Shown one piece after another: positions 20,548 to 30,592 of a stretch of DNA of 64,000 nt. Position 1 is the stretch's first letter; every line of letters starts with the position of its first letter. The DNA lies in contig WSYJ01000134.1 of assembly GCA_020186115.1 (NCBI GenBank), positions 62,001-126,000 on the forward strand, written 5' to 3'. The translations under genes were made by a program, and so were the position numbers. This DNA comes from Histomonas meleagridis. Lineage: Eukaryota; Parabasalia; Tritrichomonadida; Dientamoebidae. The notes under the pieces are model-generated. The model was given only the letters and a program-made list of their open reading frames with translations, was not told where the DNA came from and did not search any database.

Positions 20548-21261
20548 TTATTTATTATTAACTTTGTACCTAAGCCAAACAGAGCCTCCTTCTAATTTTG
20601 TTATATCCATTAATGAAAAGGTAAATGTTTCTGGTTCCATAAAGTCAGATCTTTCAAACAGAGTAACAGTATTGTTTTCTCCATCTGCGATTGGTGCCAT
20701 AATAAGGCTGAGCTCATCGATCATTCCAGCTTTTAAGAAGGTATAATCCATGTATCCACCACCAGCAACCATTAATGTATCAATATGGAATATTTCCTTC
20801 AGCTTCTTGCATGCAAGTGCACAGTCAAGATGTTCCTTTCCTGCAAATATGTATGAAATTTCAAGTTTTCGGAGAAATGCAAGATATGAATTTGATACTT
20901 TCTCACTAAGTACTTCAATAATGTGTGCTTCTGGACGGCCGTTATACTTAAGTGTATTGCTCTTCCATCCAACACGACCTGATGTATCGACAGAAACATA
21001 ATACATTTCACAATTGTCTTTGACGATAAAATCACCTTCAGGAACTTTTGGAGCATTCTCATCAAGATCAGGCTTCTCGTGATGTGAGAAGCTGCCTTCA
21101 GTTGTGACACGTCCACATAACCAAGCATTAAGTTTGTACTTATTGCGTAAATCTTCATAATGTTGACATGGTAACTTTGCAGCAGGATCCATTAAATATG
21201 GACCTGTTACTTTACCATCGAGTGCAGTTAACATATGGCATACAACATAAGGTTTGCTCAT
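20548..21261 (-). CDS. RibD C-terminal/DHFR-fold reductase-like protein
   Basis: 237 residues from ATG 21261 (MSKPYVVCHMLTALDGKV). The N-terminal strand with S/T-x-DGK-V/I, the LCGRVTTEG loop, GRPEAHIIEVLSEKVSNSYL, and the LMVAGGGYMDYTFLKAGMIDELSLIMAPIADG segment match the RibD C-terminal domain (5-amino-6-(5-phosphoribosylamino)uracil reductase) within the dihydrofolate reductase-like superfamily. GGG..NG-type motifs in that family bind NADPH. Trichomonads are not expected to make riboflavin, so it may be a stand-alone bacterial-type pyrimidine reductase or oxidoreductase acquired by transfer. The substrate is unknown. An initiator (TCACATTTT, 21271-21279) lies about 15 nt before the start. 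Confidence 0.8.
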   Translation of the reverse strand: MSKPYVVCHMLTALDGKVTGPYLMDPAAKLPCQHYEDLRNKYKLNAWLCGRVTTEGSFSHHEKPDLDENAPKVPEGDFIVKDNCEMYYVSVDTSGRVGWKSNTLKYNGRPEAHIIEVLSEKVSNSYLAFLRKLEISYIFAGKEHLDCALACKKLKEIFHIDTLMVAGGGYMDYTFLKAGMIDELSLIMAPIADGENNTVTLFERSDFMEPETFTFSLMDITKLEGGSVWLRYKVNNK

Positions 21262-21270
21262 TCGCAAATA

Positions 21271-21279
21271 AAAATGTGA
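21271..21279 (-). promoter_or_regulatory. Initiator of the reductase gene
   Basis: TCACATTTT on the minus strand, ending about 10 nt upstream of ATG 21261. It supports that ATG and a very short leader. Confidence 0.5.
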
Positions 21280-21940
21280 TTTTTATTACGATAAATTTTG
21301 AATTGTTACAATAAAATTGAGATAATAATTACGGTTATGTTTTTTTTGGTTTGAAATACGATTAAATATTTCACAATTTTTGATAAACCGAATTTGGCAG
21401 AAAATTTTTTACTTTTAAGAGCTCTAAGCATGTGATCTCTGTCGGCAAAGAAGATAAGTATGATTTTATTCATATTTAAAACAAATAACAGTGTTTTCAA
21501 AACATAATTGAAAAACAAAGATCATTTTTTAATAAAATTTGTATGTGTGCAAAATCTTTCAGAAGCAAAAACAAGCATTTATTTATTGATTTTTTGGTTT
21601 GGGTTTCAGCAAATTTATTTGATTGCTGTAATGAGAACGTTAATTATATGGTTTTGTTTCATCGCAATAAAAATAAATGTCTTCAAGTTTTCTCTGATCC
21701 ATAAGTATTTCATTGTAGTAAAAAAGGAAAGTAAAAATATATGCTTAGAGAATTACATAGTTATACAAGCAGTAGTAAATCAATAAATTTCTTTAAAAGG
21801 GAAAAACTAATATTTTGCGACAAATAATCCAGCACAAGATAGTGAAGTTAGTAACAATTAATATCCAGTTGGGGGAACTGAACCTAAATTTACTTCTGCA
21901 GTTAGGTTTTGTCAAGAGATGAAAAAAATAAAATTTTGCT
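21280..21940. other. Intergenic flank of the retroelement
   Basis: About 660 AT-rich bases with only short, non-convincing frames. It is the original 3' flank of the tRNA-Met gene now at 27153-27224. A T-run suitable as a Pol III terminator lies just outside the target duplication (on the minus strand, about 21921-21938). Confidence 0.5.
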
Positions 21941-21957
21941 TGCTTTGGATGGGGCTC
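21941..21957. repeat. Target site duplication, copy at the 3' end of the retroelement
   Basis: TGCTTTGGATGGGGCTC is identical to 27152-27168, the T-arm/acceptor 3' end of tRNA-Met. One further T on the left may belong to the duplication. Confidence 0.88.
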
Positions 21958-21999
21958 TTTATTTATTTATATGATCCTTCGAGGTTATTATGTTTTCTT

Positions 22000-22870
22000 C
22001 TATTCGTTAGCAACTCTTCCTTCCGCAGGAACGAGATTACTATGTTTTCTTCGACTTCTTTTCCTTCTTCGTTTTCTGGGACTTTTCGGTTGGCTTATTT
22101 CTTGATGTACCTCTTCTGATTTCTCTTCTTCTTCCACGTCTGTTTGGTTATTCGGGATTTCTCCTTGAAAGCTTTCTTCTTCGATACTGTCTTCAATTTC
22201 TGTTGATGTTAATGATTCTTCGCCTTCACTTTCATCGGTCTGGACGCCTCTACCTTCATTCACGTTACGATTCCTTGGTTGTGGGTTGATAGCATTCCAG
22301 AAAATTTTCATAGAATGAATTAATGTACATTCACTGCATCTTTTACATGTTTCTGAAGTAATGATTTCATTATTATTACATAATTTTAAGATATCCGAAT
22401 AAGTTTCGAATGGTATTGCTCCAAGAGATGAAATAACAATGATATAGTATTTAACTTTAATTTGATAAGTGTCAGTAATATCTTGAATCAAAGTTTCATA
22501 TTTCTTATTTTTAATGTAACGACTATAATTTAATGAGTTGGAAATCTCTTCGTCTGGTAATGTGTTAATGTTCGAGATTTCACCATAAGGTATAGTTATT
22601 TCGATTATATTAAGATTACCTTTTTTGTCATCCAAATACCATATGTCTGGTTTAAGTCTTTTAGATCTATCAGGTAAATGAAAGTCATTAATTTTAACTT
22701 CTTGTGATCTATGGAAAATAAATTTAGATTTATTTGATTTTTCGATAGATTTAATAATAATTTCACCAACATCATTGTGTCTTCGAGTATATTTGGAGTA
22801 TTGAGGAACACAATGATTTAGAATATGTTTCAGTGATTCAATCTCGTTTTGGTTTCTACAATATGGGCAA
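22000..22870 (-). pseudogene. Retroelement C-terminal part: CCHC finger and restriction-like endonuclease
   Basis: The open frame runs from about 22870 to the stop at 22000. It begins with a CCHC finger (CPYC-x10-H-x4-C). Then follow TRRHNDVGEIIIKSIEK, the endonuclease core LKPDIWYLDD...LNIIEITIPYG (PD ... E), and the VISSLGAIPFETYSDILKL helix-strand region. These are the conserved blocks of R2-type endonucleases, which nick the target DNA to prime reverse transcription. The last 90 residues are acidic, then strongly basic (PRKRRRKRSRRK). It is separated from the RT frame by disruptions. Confidence 0.75.
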
Positions 22871-23061
22871 ATTTTGGACGTATTTGGATTCTTTTTACTT
22901 AAAATTTCCTTAGTAGGTAAGTTATTACATCTTGCATTGATACAAAAACGTTGAATACTATCTGAAGTTTTTCTTGTATAGGTACCGAAAAAAGAGTTAG
23001 AGTATTTAGAGTTTTCAAGAGTAAAAAAGAGTGACCATGAAGTTTAAATTCTTGAAGTTTA

Positions 23062-23586
23062 TTAAGATGACGTTTTTTGAAGTAACGTAATTAACGATCT
23101 GTTAAAATTATTGATCGAGTTACATTCAATAATTTCATCATTATCAAGATTCTTCATGGAAAGAGAGTTATTATTAAAGTTGATACCTATATTTAATTTA
23201 CGTGATGCATCGATTGCTCGAATGAATAAATTATTAGTTTTATTCTCTGATTCTTGTGCTATTTGGTTTTCATATTCAGTGATATTGTTAAATCTTTGAG
23301 GAACTTCTGAGATAATTATTCTTCTAAAATTAATTTCATCTTCTGCCATTTGTTGTATGAAGTGTTTAACTGTTTCATTTTTCGAGTAAAATAAAGATAA
23401 ATAAGTTTTAATTTGTAAATAGAGATATCTTTCTTTAAGAGAAGGAATTCCAAGTCCTCCATCTTTCCAATTACAATAAAAGAAATGTTTAGGTGTACTA
23501 TTGCTTTTGATATGATTATTAATTAAGTTTCGAATTATTTGATCTAAGTGTTTAAGTTTTGTAAGACTAATTTGTCCATTTATCAT
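23062..23586 (-). pseudogene. Retroelement RT thumb/linker segment
   Basis: 174 codons in a frame different from the RT frame. CNWKDGGLGIPSLKERYLYLQ is the conserved 'W...GGLGIP' post-RT block of R2-type elements. It lies between the RT core and the CCHC finger and belongs to the same broken ORF. Confidence 0.7.
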
Positions 23587-23920
23587 AATAAAATCTAATT
23601 GTGGAATTATAAATCGTTTAAGAGCATCTAATTTTTGATTTAATCTTAGTTTTGATTCACCAATTAATTCGATTTTTCCTTATAACTTCATTAATAGTTC
23701 GATCTGCGAATTTCATACGTTGTCTTTTTAGTAACTGAAATTGCTGAACCTAGATATTGAATATTAGCTAAAACATCATTATTTTGGATTGGGACATTAT
23801 TTATAATCAAAGGTTCTTGTAAAGGAATTCTACGATAAACATATAAAATGTATGAATTTGATTGGTATTTTTTGTGGTGCTAATTGAATTTTAGCATAAT
23901 TACAATATTTTGTTGTAGTA

Positions 23921-26900
23921 TTAATTAATTCTTCCATTTTTTTCTCGTTCATCTGAAATTAACATTACATCATCTGCATATACTTGGATTCCCATGTTAA
24001 TATTATCATTTAATTCTTGAATATAGATATCTGTTCCTTTTCGTTCTTCATTAATCTTTCTAATTAGAGGTTCGAGACAAAGATTAAATAAAAGAGGCGA
24101 TAGAGGGCATCCTTGTCTAACTCCTCTTCTTATTCTAATATCATTTGATTTGATTCCATTGATAACAATGTTTGTGGAAATATTTTGATACATAGAATGA
24201 ATAATTTCGATTATATTATTGTTAAAGCCTAATTGTTTCATATTATTAAAGATAAATTTATGTGGAATTGAACCGAATGCATTAGCAAAGTCTAGAGTTG
24301 TAATAATAATATTCCTATTTTTCCTATAAGCATCAGATATTAATTCATTGGCTGTGACTGTATGTTCAGTGCAACCATTACAACCTTTAATGAATCCTTT
24401 TTGTTGTGGTGAGAAAATATGTTTTGATTTGTTTACTATTTGAATACTATCTGCTAATAATGTAGTAAAAATTCTGTAAATTGTATCTGAAATACTTATT
24501 GGTCTCCAATTCTTTGGTATTGATGGGTCATCTTTTTTGAATATTAAAATAGTTTTGGATTGTTTCCATTGTTCTGGTATTTTTTGAAATTTAATAATGT
24601 TTTTAATAATTAGAGATAATAAAATTGCTGTATTTTTTGGATTACTTTTCCAAACAGAATTAGGAATTCCATCTGGACCACATGCAGATAAATTGTCTTT
24701 AATTTTAATTGTATTAATGATATTCTTTTCATCTGTAATATAATCAATAATAAATTTGTTGTCTTCATTAGATAAAAGTTTAGGTAGATACCATGTATCA
24801 TCTTCTATAATATGTTCTTTATTAGCCCATTCATTATTAAAATGTTTTTCAAGTTGTTCGATTGGTATATTACATGAAGGTGTTGTATTGGCTAAAAGTT
24901 TCCATCGGATACATCTTTTAGGATCTTCATCATAAAATTTACGTAGTTTTTCACTTCCTTTTATATCATTTGGGTTTAATTTATCAATATAATTTCTAAG
25001 TATTGTTCTAATCCATTTAAATCTTTCTTCACGATGTTCTTCGTCTTCATTAATTAAATTATCTATATCTTCAACTGATCGGATATTAAATATGTTTTTT
25101 AAATCATCTTCACTAAATTTACTTAATGATTTGATTAAACCTTCTTTAATATTAGCAATAGCATTTAATGCGTTTTGGTTATTGTTTAAATCTTCTTGAT
25201 GTGCATTAATAATATCTATAATTTTATAAATGTAATCAATAATTTTATCGATTTCAATAATTTTATTTTGATATAAGTATAGTTTTTCTTTTCTTATGAT
25301 TTGTTTCTCATCGAATTTAATATTTATTTGATTGAGATTGGGGAATGTATTTGTTAATAGCTTTTGAATTCTATGTGTTGTTTTAATTAAAAATCCATCC
25401 ATAATGTTCCATGTAATGTTATCTTTGTCTAATAAGAATTTAGCTTCTTTGATAATAATATTTTTAAATAATTCATTGATTTTCGGCTGAATAGATTTTC
25501 GCTGTGCTTTGTTTAATCTTTTGAAACTAACGTTTTGATTTCGATATTTATTTCTCCATTTGTTACATTTGTCATTATAAAATTGAAGTTGGTTATTGTT
25601 TAACATTTTAACTGTGTTTTTGGCATTATGATTTAGTTGTTTTTCTTCTTCAATTACTGATGAATTAGATTCTTCCCTGTTTTGAGTTTCGATGTTTAAT
25701 GGATGCAATTCTTCGACTTCTTGAGTTTCTGATTCTTGTTGACTAGTTTCTGTTATGTCTTTAGTCTCTTCTTGATTTATAGTTATATGCTCATTATCTG
25801 AAGAAGATTCACTTTGTTGTTTTTCAATAGAGCTATCTTCTGAATCTTTATAATTTTGGCTATTTGCGATTTCAATTTCTTTTAGTGAACCATTGATTAT
25901 TTGAATTTCTTGGATATTATTTGGTCTAGAACCTCTTATTGTTTGTCTTGAATTGATATGAGTTTGGGAATTATGAAGTCTCATAGCTTGGACTGAACTA
26001 ACTATTGTTCCACATATTGTACATTTAAAACAATCTCTAGGTCTTAATAATTCATAAATTGTGAGTAATGTAGTATTTTCTTTAACATAACTCATAATTA
26101 ACCCCCAAAAAGGGCCTGCATCTTTCCGCCATTTGAGGTAGGTTTTATGTTGCTTTTTATAGTGATCATATGCAGATCCTGTTTTGGTTGTAACATAATT
26201 ACAGTTATTTATTAAACAAATATTTATTTGTCCTAATTTGTTATAAGTATTATTTGTATGATCATATTCATACCACTCAGTATCTTTTTCTAATAAATAT
26301 CCAATGATTTCTGATGATAGACAATTGTGTTTTTGATATTGTTCTTGATGAGTATTGAATAAATGTGAATCAATTTGTTGGTGATGGTTGGTTCCATAAT
26401 TGCAGTTATGATATTTACAACAATAAATATAAGGTTGTGGGAACCAGTTCCTCAGAATCATAAGCTGAATTAAATTAAGTTCCATTATATCAAAATCTGA
26501 ATAGTTGTCAAAAACTGATTGGTTGAGCGTATCAATGTATTCTTTAAGTTGTTTGGTATCTGTGATTGTTTTGAGCTTGTTAATAACTTTATTTGAAATA
26601 TCTTCTTGTTCATTGACTTTATCGACTGTCTGAATGTTAACATTAAATTGAATCGGGTTTTCATCGTCGTCGTCTTCTGGATTTCTAAGAAATTTATCCG
26701 TAGATTCTGAAAATTGATCGTTTTGTGGCTGAATCTCGCTGCTATCCGTCTCCTCAAAAGAAAATTCAGAGGAATCATCGGAATCTTCAGAATTTATAAG
26801 ATCAGGGTCAGAAATTTCCGGTTTTCTAAGAAAAAGTCCTTTGAATAGTCTCACATTTGGAAGGTTTTTGAGATGGTCAAAAGCGGTTTTATCAGCGGCG

Positions 26901-27118
26901 TAGATGATGTCTTCTTCCAAAGCTTCGGGGCTAAGTTTTGGAGATATCGAAGCTCCTAAGGGTGTAGAATGTGCGGGAGAAGGAGTAGAGTCAACTGGGG
27001 TAGGTAAAGTCAAAAGATCTTCTGAATCATTGAGATGATAATCGATCGCGTGGATGTAAAATTCGTAGCCCTCCTGGCTGAGGACTTCTGTTTCCTTCCT
27101 GCGAGCACGTAGCTGCAT
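23921..27118 (-). pseudogene. Retroelement ORF: zinc fingers and reverse transcriptase (frameshifted)
   Basis: 1065 residues from ATG 27118. The acidic N-terminus (about 1-225) is followed by three C2H2 fingers at about 230-390 (CCKYHNCNY..H..H; CLINNCNYVT..H..H; CTICGTIVSS..H..H). A charged linker leads to a reverse transcriptase core from about 750: NWRPISISDTIYRIF, TLDFANAFGSIPH, GVRQGCPLSPLLFNL and QVYADDVMLIS (catalytic YADD). The frame is lost just after the YADD motif in a run of seven A (minus strand, about 23935). Dropping one A in the reading would continue the conserved RT downstream. The fingers presumably gave target recognition. Confidence 0.85.
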
Positions 27119-27151
27119 TTTCAGGGGAAAAAAACAAAAAATGATCCATTT

Positions 27152-27168
27152 TGCTTTGGATGGGGCTC
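27152..27168. repeat. Target site duplication, copy within tRNA-Met
   Basis: TGCTTTGGATGGGGCTC overlaps the 3' T-arm and acceptor strand of the tRNA at 27153-27224. It is identical to 21941-21957. Confidence 0.88.
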
Positions 27169-27224
27169 GAACCCACGACCTCAGGATTATGAGACCTGCG
27201 CTCTGCCGATTGAGCTACCAAAGC
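27153..27224 (-). tRNA. tRNA-Met (CAT), elongator type
   Basis: A 72-nt cloverleaf. The acceptor is GCTTTGG/CCAAAGC, the D-stem GCTC/GAGC, the anticodon loop CTCATAA, and the T-arm GTGGG-TTCGAGC-CCCAT. The T31/T39 apposition beside CTCATAA is also seen in eukaryotic elongator tRNA-Met. The gene is intact despite the retroelement inserted at its 3' end. The element supplies new T-runs (about 27125-27143) that could serve as a Pol III terminator. Confidence 0.93.
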
Positions 27225-27560
27225 TTACATTTCTTTCTTATATTTATTAAATTTATTTATTAAATTTATTTATAATTAAAATATATTTTGTTCTGTGATA
27301 ATGTCTCAAGTTTGGAATATCAGATAATTTATTTTTTATTTTTTCCATCTTATTTTTTTCACTCCAATTCATCATCTTTAACCACGAAAAAGCTTTGTGT
27401 TGATTTAAATTATTTTGAGAACATCAATATATTTATATTTGTTAATACACAAATAATTTTTTTTAATTTCCCAATATTTCCATACTTACATTTTAAAAAA
27501 TATTATTATTATTGATGATGATATATTTATTGTTTAAAATTTGTATTCAACAGACAGAGT
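27225..27560. other. AT-rich intergenic region
   Basis: 336 bases upstream of the tRNA. It contains an ATTTATTAA direct repeat near 27241-27270 and otherwise nothing I can name. Confidence 0.4.
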
Positions 27561-29309
27561 TCATTGATCAATTTTTGAGATTACATATTTCTGGTTTCGA
27601 AACACTTCGTTTTTCTTAAATGAGAAATTAAATCCATTTGATGGCTCTTCTATGATATAGTCGACTCCAGCATCATTCCAAATTTGTTTTGTTGTGTTTT
27701 CATTTAATAAAAAGTCCAAATGATCGAGTTTAGAATTTAAGTTAAATCCGCAATTCCAAATTAAAGACTTATCTCCTAAGAACATTTGTCTGCCGGTAAA
27801 TATCAATGGATGTAATTTTCTGGAGTTGATCAAAAACACTGATTTCTTCTTATATTTCTTTGTTGATATGATTTCATTGACAAGTTCAAAATCGTCATTA
27901 TCAAATGATTCCTTTTCAAAATAAGAACTTCGTTTCATGCAAACAAATCCGCCAAATAATAAAAATGCAATTGTAAATGTGATTATAAATAATGCGCATC
28001 CTTGATATTCTTCATCTTTAGGATATTTACTAAACCTAACAAGAATCTCAGTGAAAATACACATTATAATTGGAATAAAAGTGGCCATAAATGATAAAGA
28101 ATTGCTGTAATAATCTCTTCCTTCCCTGAAAAATTGAAGAAGCAAAAATGGACATAAAGCTGCCAAAAAGTGGTAAAGAAAACGGTTTTTCGGAATTTTC
28201 CAAATGAATAGAGAAACAACTACAAAAACAGGCCCTAACGCAATAAACCAGATGACAAAAGGTGAGTAGAAGGTACCACGCATTTGTGCTTCTCTGAAAA
28301 GTGGTTTGTACGTAAATACAAATGGATAAATCTTCAATATAAACGAAACTGCAAAAGCTCCAAGATATTTGATGTCATTGGAAATGCCGAATAAAACAAA
28401 GAAGGTAGAAATTGTAGTGGTTGCGCTTGGAATAAAGGCTGCGAAAACTGCACTTGCAATGGATGGATTCCAAAGAACAGCAAAAAGAGATAATGCAATG
28501 GAATAAGAAGATGACTTAGAAACAGAAAGGAAGAATCCTACGTTATGGTACCAAATTGAAACATGGTTTTTGCTAATTTGATGAACTAAATCATTTCTCA
28601 TATCCATACGATGACTTCCACGGAAATATAGAAATGCTGCCCAACTTCCTGAAAAAAGATAAAGCAATGATGAAATTAATGGCCATCCAGTGATTTTATT
28701 TGATATATAAAAAATTGCAACAGCAACACAAACAGTATTCAAAAAGCAAATGATCATTGATGCTTTTTCGTATGAAGCACCAAGTGTCATTGATGTGGCT
28801 GTGAATAATAAAGGAATTGCATATCCTTGATATTTACGATTCGAAATTCTGGGATTGGAAAAATAAATTGGATTAAGTCTTCGTCTGTTACAACCTCTTA
28901 GTAATGAGTATATGAATGAAATTTCATCTTCATAAACAGGAATCATTATTTCTGGAATTGACCTGGAACCTGATTTATACATTGATGATAAATATTTTAA
29001 AGAAACACCGGCTGTAAGCAATATCAAAAAAATAAATAATGGATTGCTATGTCCCATTAATTTTGATTTCTTTGATTTCTTCATTAAAATAATTCCGCCT
29101 AAAATATTACCTGCTAAAAGTAAGAGAGAATGAATTATGCTTACTGGAATAATATAACTTGTAATATAAAGAACGAATCCATTTAAAACAGATCCAAGAA
29201 GCCATCCAGAACAAAGACGAGGAATAAATTCCATATGTGTAACCTTGAGGTAGCCAAAAACTATATAACCAAAGAAAGTAACTGAACAGAAATATAGCAA
29301 CCAAAACAT
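27561..29309 (-). CDS. Polytopic membrane protein, possibly GT-C-type glycosyltransferase-like
   Basis: 582 residues with at least 10 hydrophobic segments spread from residue 1 to about 450, followed by a soluble C-terminal domain of about 120 residues. The first lumenal loop after the early helices has acidic residues (MIPVYEDEISFIY), as in GT-C enzymes. The C-terminal domain contains HPLIFTGRQMFLGDKSLIWN and DAGVDYIIEEP, similar in pattern to the C-terminal domains of large bacterial-type membrane glycosyltransferase-like proteins (GR...G..G..W ... VDYIV). This suggests a dolichol- or lipid-linked sugar transferase in the ER. I cannot identify a specific enzyme. Confidence 0.6.
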   Translation of the reverse strand: MFWLLYFCSVTFFGYIVFGYLKVTHMEFIPRLCSGWLLGSVLNGFVLYITSYIIPVSIIHSLLLLAGNILGGIILMKKSKKSKLMGHSNPLFIFLILLTAGVSLKYLSSMYKSGSRSIPEIMIPVYEDEISFIYSLLRGCNRRRLNPIYFSNPRISNRKYQGYAIPLLFTATSMTLGASYEKASMIICFLNTVCVAVAIFYISNKITGWPLISSLLYLFSGSWAAFLYFRGSHRMDMRNDLVHQISKNHVSIWYHNVGFFLSVSKSSSYSIALSLFAVLWNPSIASAVFAAFIPSATTTISTFFVLFGISNDIKYLGAFAVSFILKIYPFVFTYKPLFREAQMRGTFYSPFVIWFIALGPVFVVVSLFIWKIPKNRFLYHFLAALCPFLLLQFFREGRDYYSNSLSFMATFIPIIMCIFTEILVRFSKYPKDEEYQGCALFIITFTIAFLLFGGFVCMKRSSYFEKESFDNDDFELVNEIISTKKYKKKSVFLINSRKLHPLIFTGRQMFLGDKSLIWNCGFNLNSKLDHLDFLLNENTTKQIWNDAGVDYIIEEPSNGFNFSFKKNEVFRNQKYVISKIDQ

Positions 29310-29546
29310 AATTTTTAATGAAACCGTTTATAAACGTGCAATTTTAGACATAAAAATTCATTCTGCAACATTCGATGAGTAAAAAGCAAAATATTGCAAT
29401 CAAAATTACCTTTAATAAGAAATAGAAGTTGCTCATTTATGATGATTTCTTTTATTCCATGTAAAAAAATGACTTTTAAATAATTGAAGGCCGTTTACAT
29501 TTTATAATAAACGTCCTCTTGTTTGGGGGGACCTGTTTTGCGCCAA

Positions 29547-29807
29547 ATGGAAGAAATCATCAAAATCCAACAAAATTTTTTACATGAACTTGATCAACGT
29601 GTTCAAGTGACAAAAGATTTTTATGAGTTTAGGAGTGGTTCTTCTTCTACATTTCAAAACATTGTAAGAAAGTTCAATAAGAATATTGCTGATTTTATTC
29701 AAGCTATGCTTGATGAATTGCAAAATTACTCATCTGAAAATGTTGCATTAGTTGCTTCAAATGAATATTTTCATCAACTTTATGAAACATTTTCGACTTT
29801 CTTATAA
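29547..29807 (+). CDS. 5' part of an interrupted coiled-coil protein gene
   Basis: 86 residues from ATG 29547 (MEEIIKIQQNFLHELDQ), all helical. The frame stops at 29805-29807. Helical coding resumes in another frame before ATG 29885, open at least from about 29843. A GTAAGT...ATCACAG segment of 28 nt (29815-29842) looks like a trichomonad mini-intron, but removing it does not by itself join the frames. A frameshift or a different 5' structure is therefore also needed. Confidence 0.45.
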   Translation: MEEIIKIQQNFLHELDQRVQVTKDFYEFRSGSSSTFQNIVRKFNKNIADFIQAMLDELQNYSSENVALVASNEYFHQLYETFSTFL

Positions 29808-29884
29808 CAATCTTGTAAGTAATATTAATACAATTATCACAGATTATACAACAACTCGACATAATTTTTAATGAAGTTACTAAA

Positions 29885-30592
29885 ATGCTTATTGAAAGTG
29901 ATTCAGAAAATCAACGACTTCAGAAAGAAAACCAAAATCTTCGTTTAAGTCTCCAACAGTATAAATCTGCAGTTGAGCGTTATGATCAACGGGAAGCATC
30001 CATTATTTCATATTTTAAGAATCTTTTTCAATATCAAGTTCAAATTGAAGAAACGACACAAATGTTTACAGAACTTCGTGAGTTACTTATAAAACGTTCA
30101 GAGAACAATTCCGAATTATCCGAACTTAGTAATCAACTTACAGATGCGCAGCAGACTCTTTCGTTACTTCAAAGCGAAGTTTCTTTACTTCGTGAGCAAA
30201 ACTCATCACTTGCAGCAGAAAAAGAAGAACTCAGCACGCGCTCAGAGCTTATGCACTTAAAGCTTCAAAGCACTAATACAGAGAGTGGCGAACTGCAGCA
30301 AAAGCTTCAAGAAACGGAAGAGAAATGTCTTCGAATGTCGCAAAGCATGAACGCGCTGCAAAGCGAAATCAATAAATTCCGAGCGGAGAATAACGAACTA
30401 CGAAAAAAGAATCAAATTCTCAATGCAGAACTTAAAACGGCGCAAGACGAAAAGCAGAAGTTCATCGATGCCGCACGTGGGTGGCACGACAGGTACAAGA
30501 AGCTGCTGCAGCACTACAACGAAAGAATTGAAGCGAACGAAAACGAAAACGAAAACGAAAAATGCGAAAGAAAGCGAAAACGAGAAAATTGA
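29885..30592 (+). CDS. Coiled-coil protein, main frame
   Basis: 235 residues from the first ATG in frame, with the open frame extending upstream to about 29843. It is almost entirely heptad-patterned coiled coil (SENQRLQKENQNLRLSLQQY..., later ELQQKLQETEEKCLRMSQSM). The frame ends in a hexamer-rich tract (GAAAAC repeats, about 30537-30565) in residues NENENEKCERKRK. The acidic reading that follows in a different frame (30540-30887) looks like the natural C-terminus. Function is unknown; structural or tethering roles are typical for such proteins. The gene becomes markedly GC-rich towards its 3' end. Confidence 0.55.
   Translation: MLIESDSENQRLQKENQNLRLSLQQYKSAVERYDQREASIISYFKNLFQYQVQIEETTQMFTELRELLIKRSENNSELSELSNQLTDAQQTLSLLQSEVSLLREQNSSLAAEKEELSTRSELMHLKLQSTNTESGELQQKLQETEEKCLRMSQSMNALQSEINKFRAENNELRKKNQILNAELKTAQDEKQKFIDAARGWHDRYKKLLQHYNERIEANENENENEKCERKRKREN

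Larger units (their letters stand above)
21958..27151 (-). mobile_element. R2-type (RLE) non-LTR retrotransposon inserted at a tRNA-Met gene
   Basis: A 5.19-kb element read on the minus strand. The 5' end abuts the 3' end of tRNA-Met (27153) and the 3' end is an AAAT-rich tail (about 21958-21970). It is flanked by an exact 17-bp direct repeat. It encodes three C2H2 zinc fingers, a reverse transcriptase with the YADD active site, a CCHC finger and a PD-(D/E)XK-type restriction-like endonuclease. This is the domain order of the R2/NeSL group of site-specific non-LTR elements. At least one frameshift splits the RT from the C-terminal part, and more breaks lie between 22.9 and 23.9 kb, so this copy is inactive. 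Confidence 0.88.

Noticed and set aside
21508-21786. 92-codon hydrophobic frame in the retroelement flank
   Set aside because: AT-driven composition (Phe, Ile, Leu), no start context and no family pattern.
27027-27221. 64-codon minus-strand frame
   Set aside because: It is a translation through the tRNA-Met gene and the retroelement start.
29815-29842. Functional 28-nt intron
   Set aside because: Termini look right, but splicing it does not join the flanking frames, so I list it only as a possibility.
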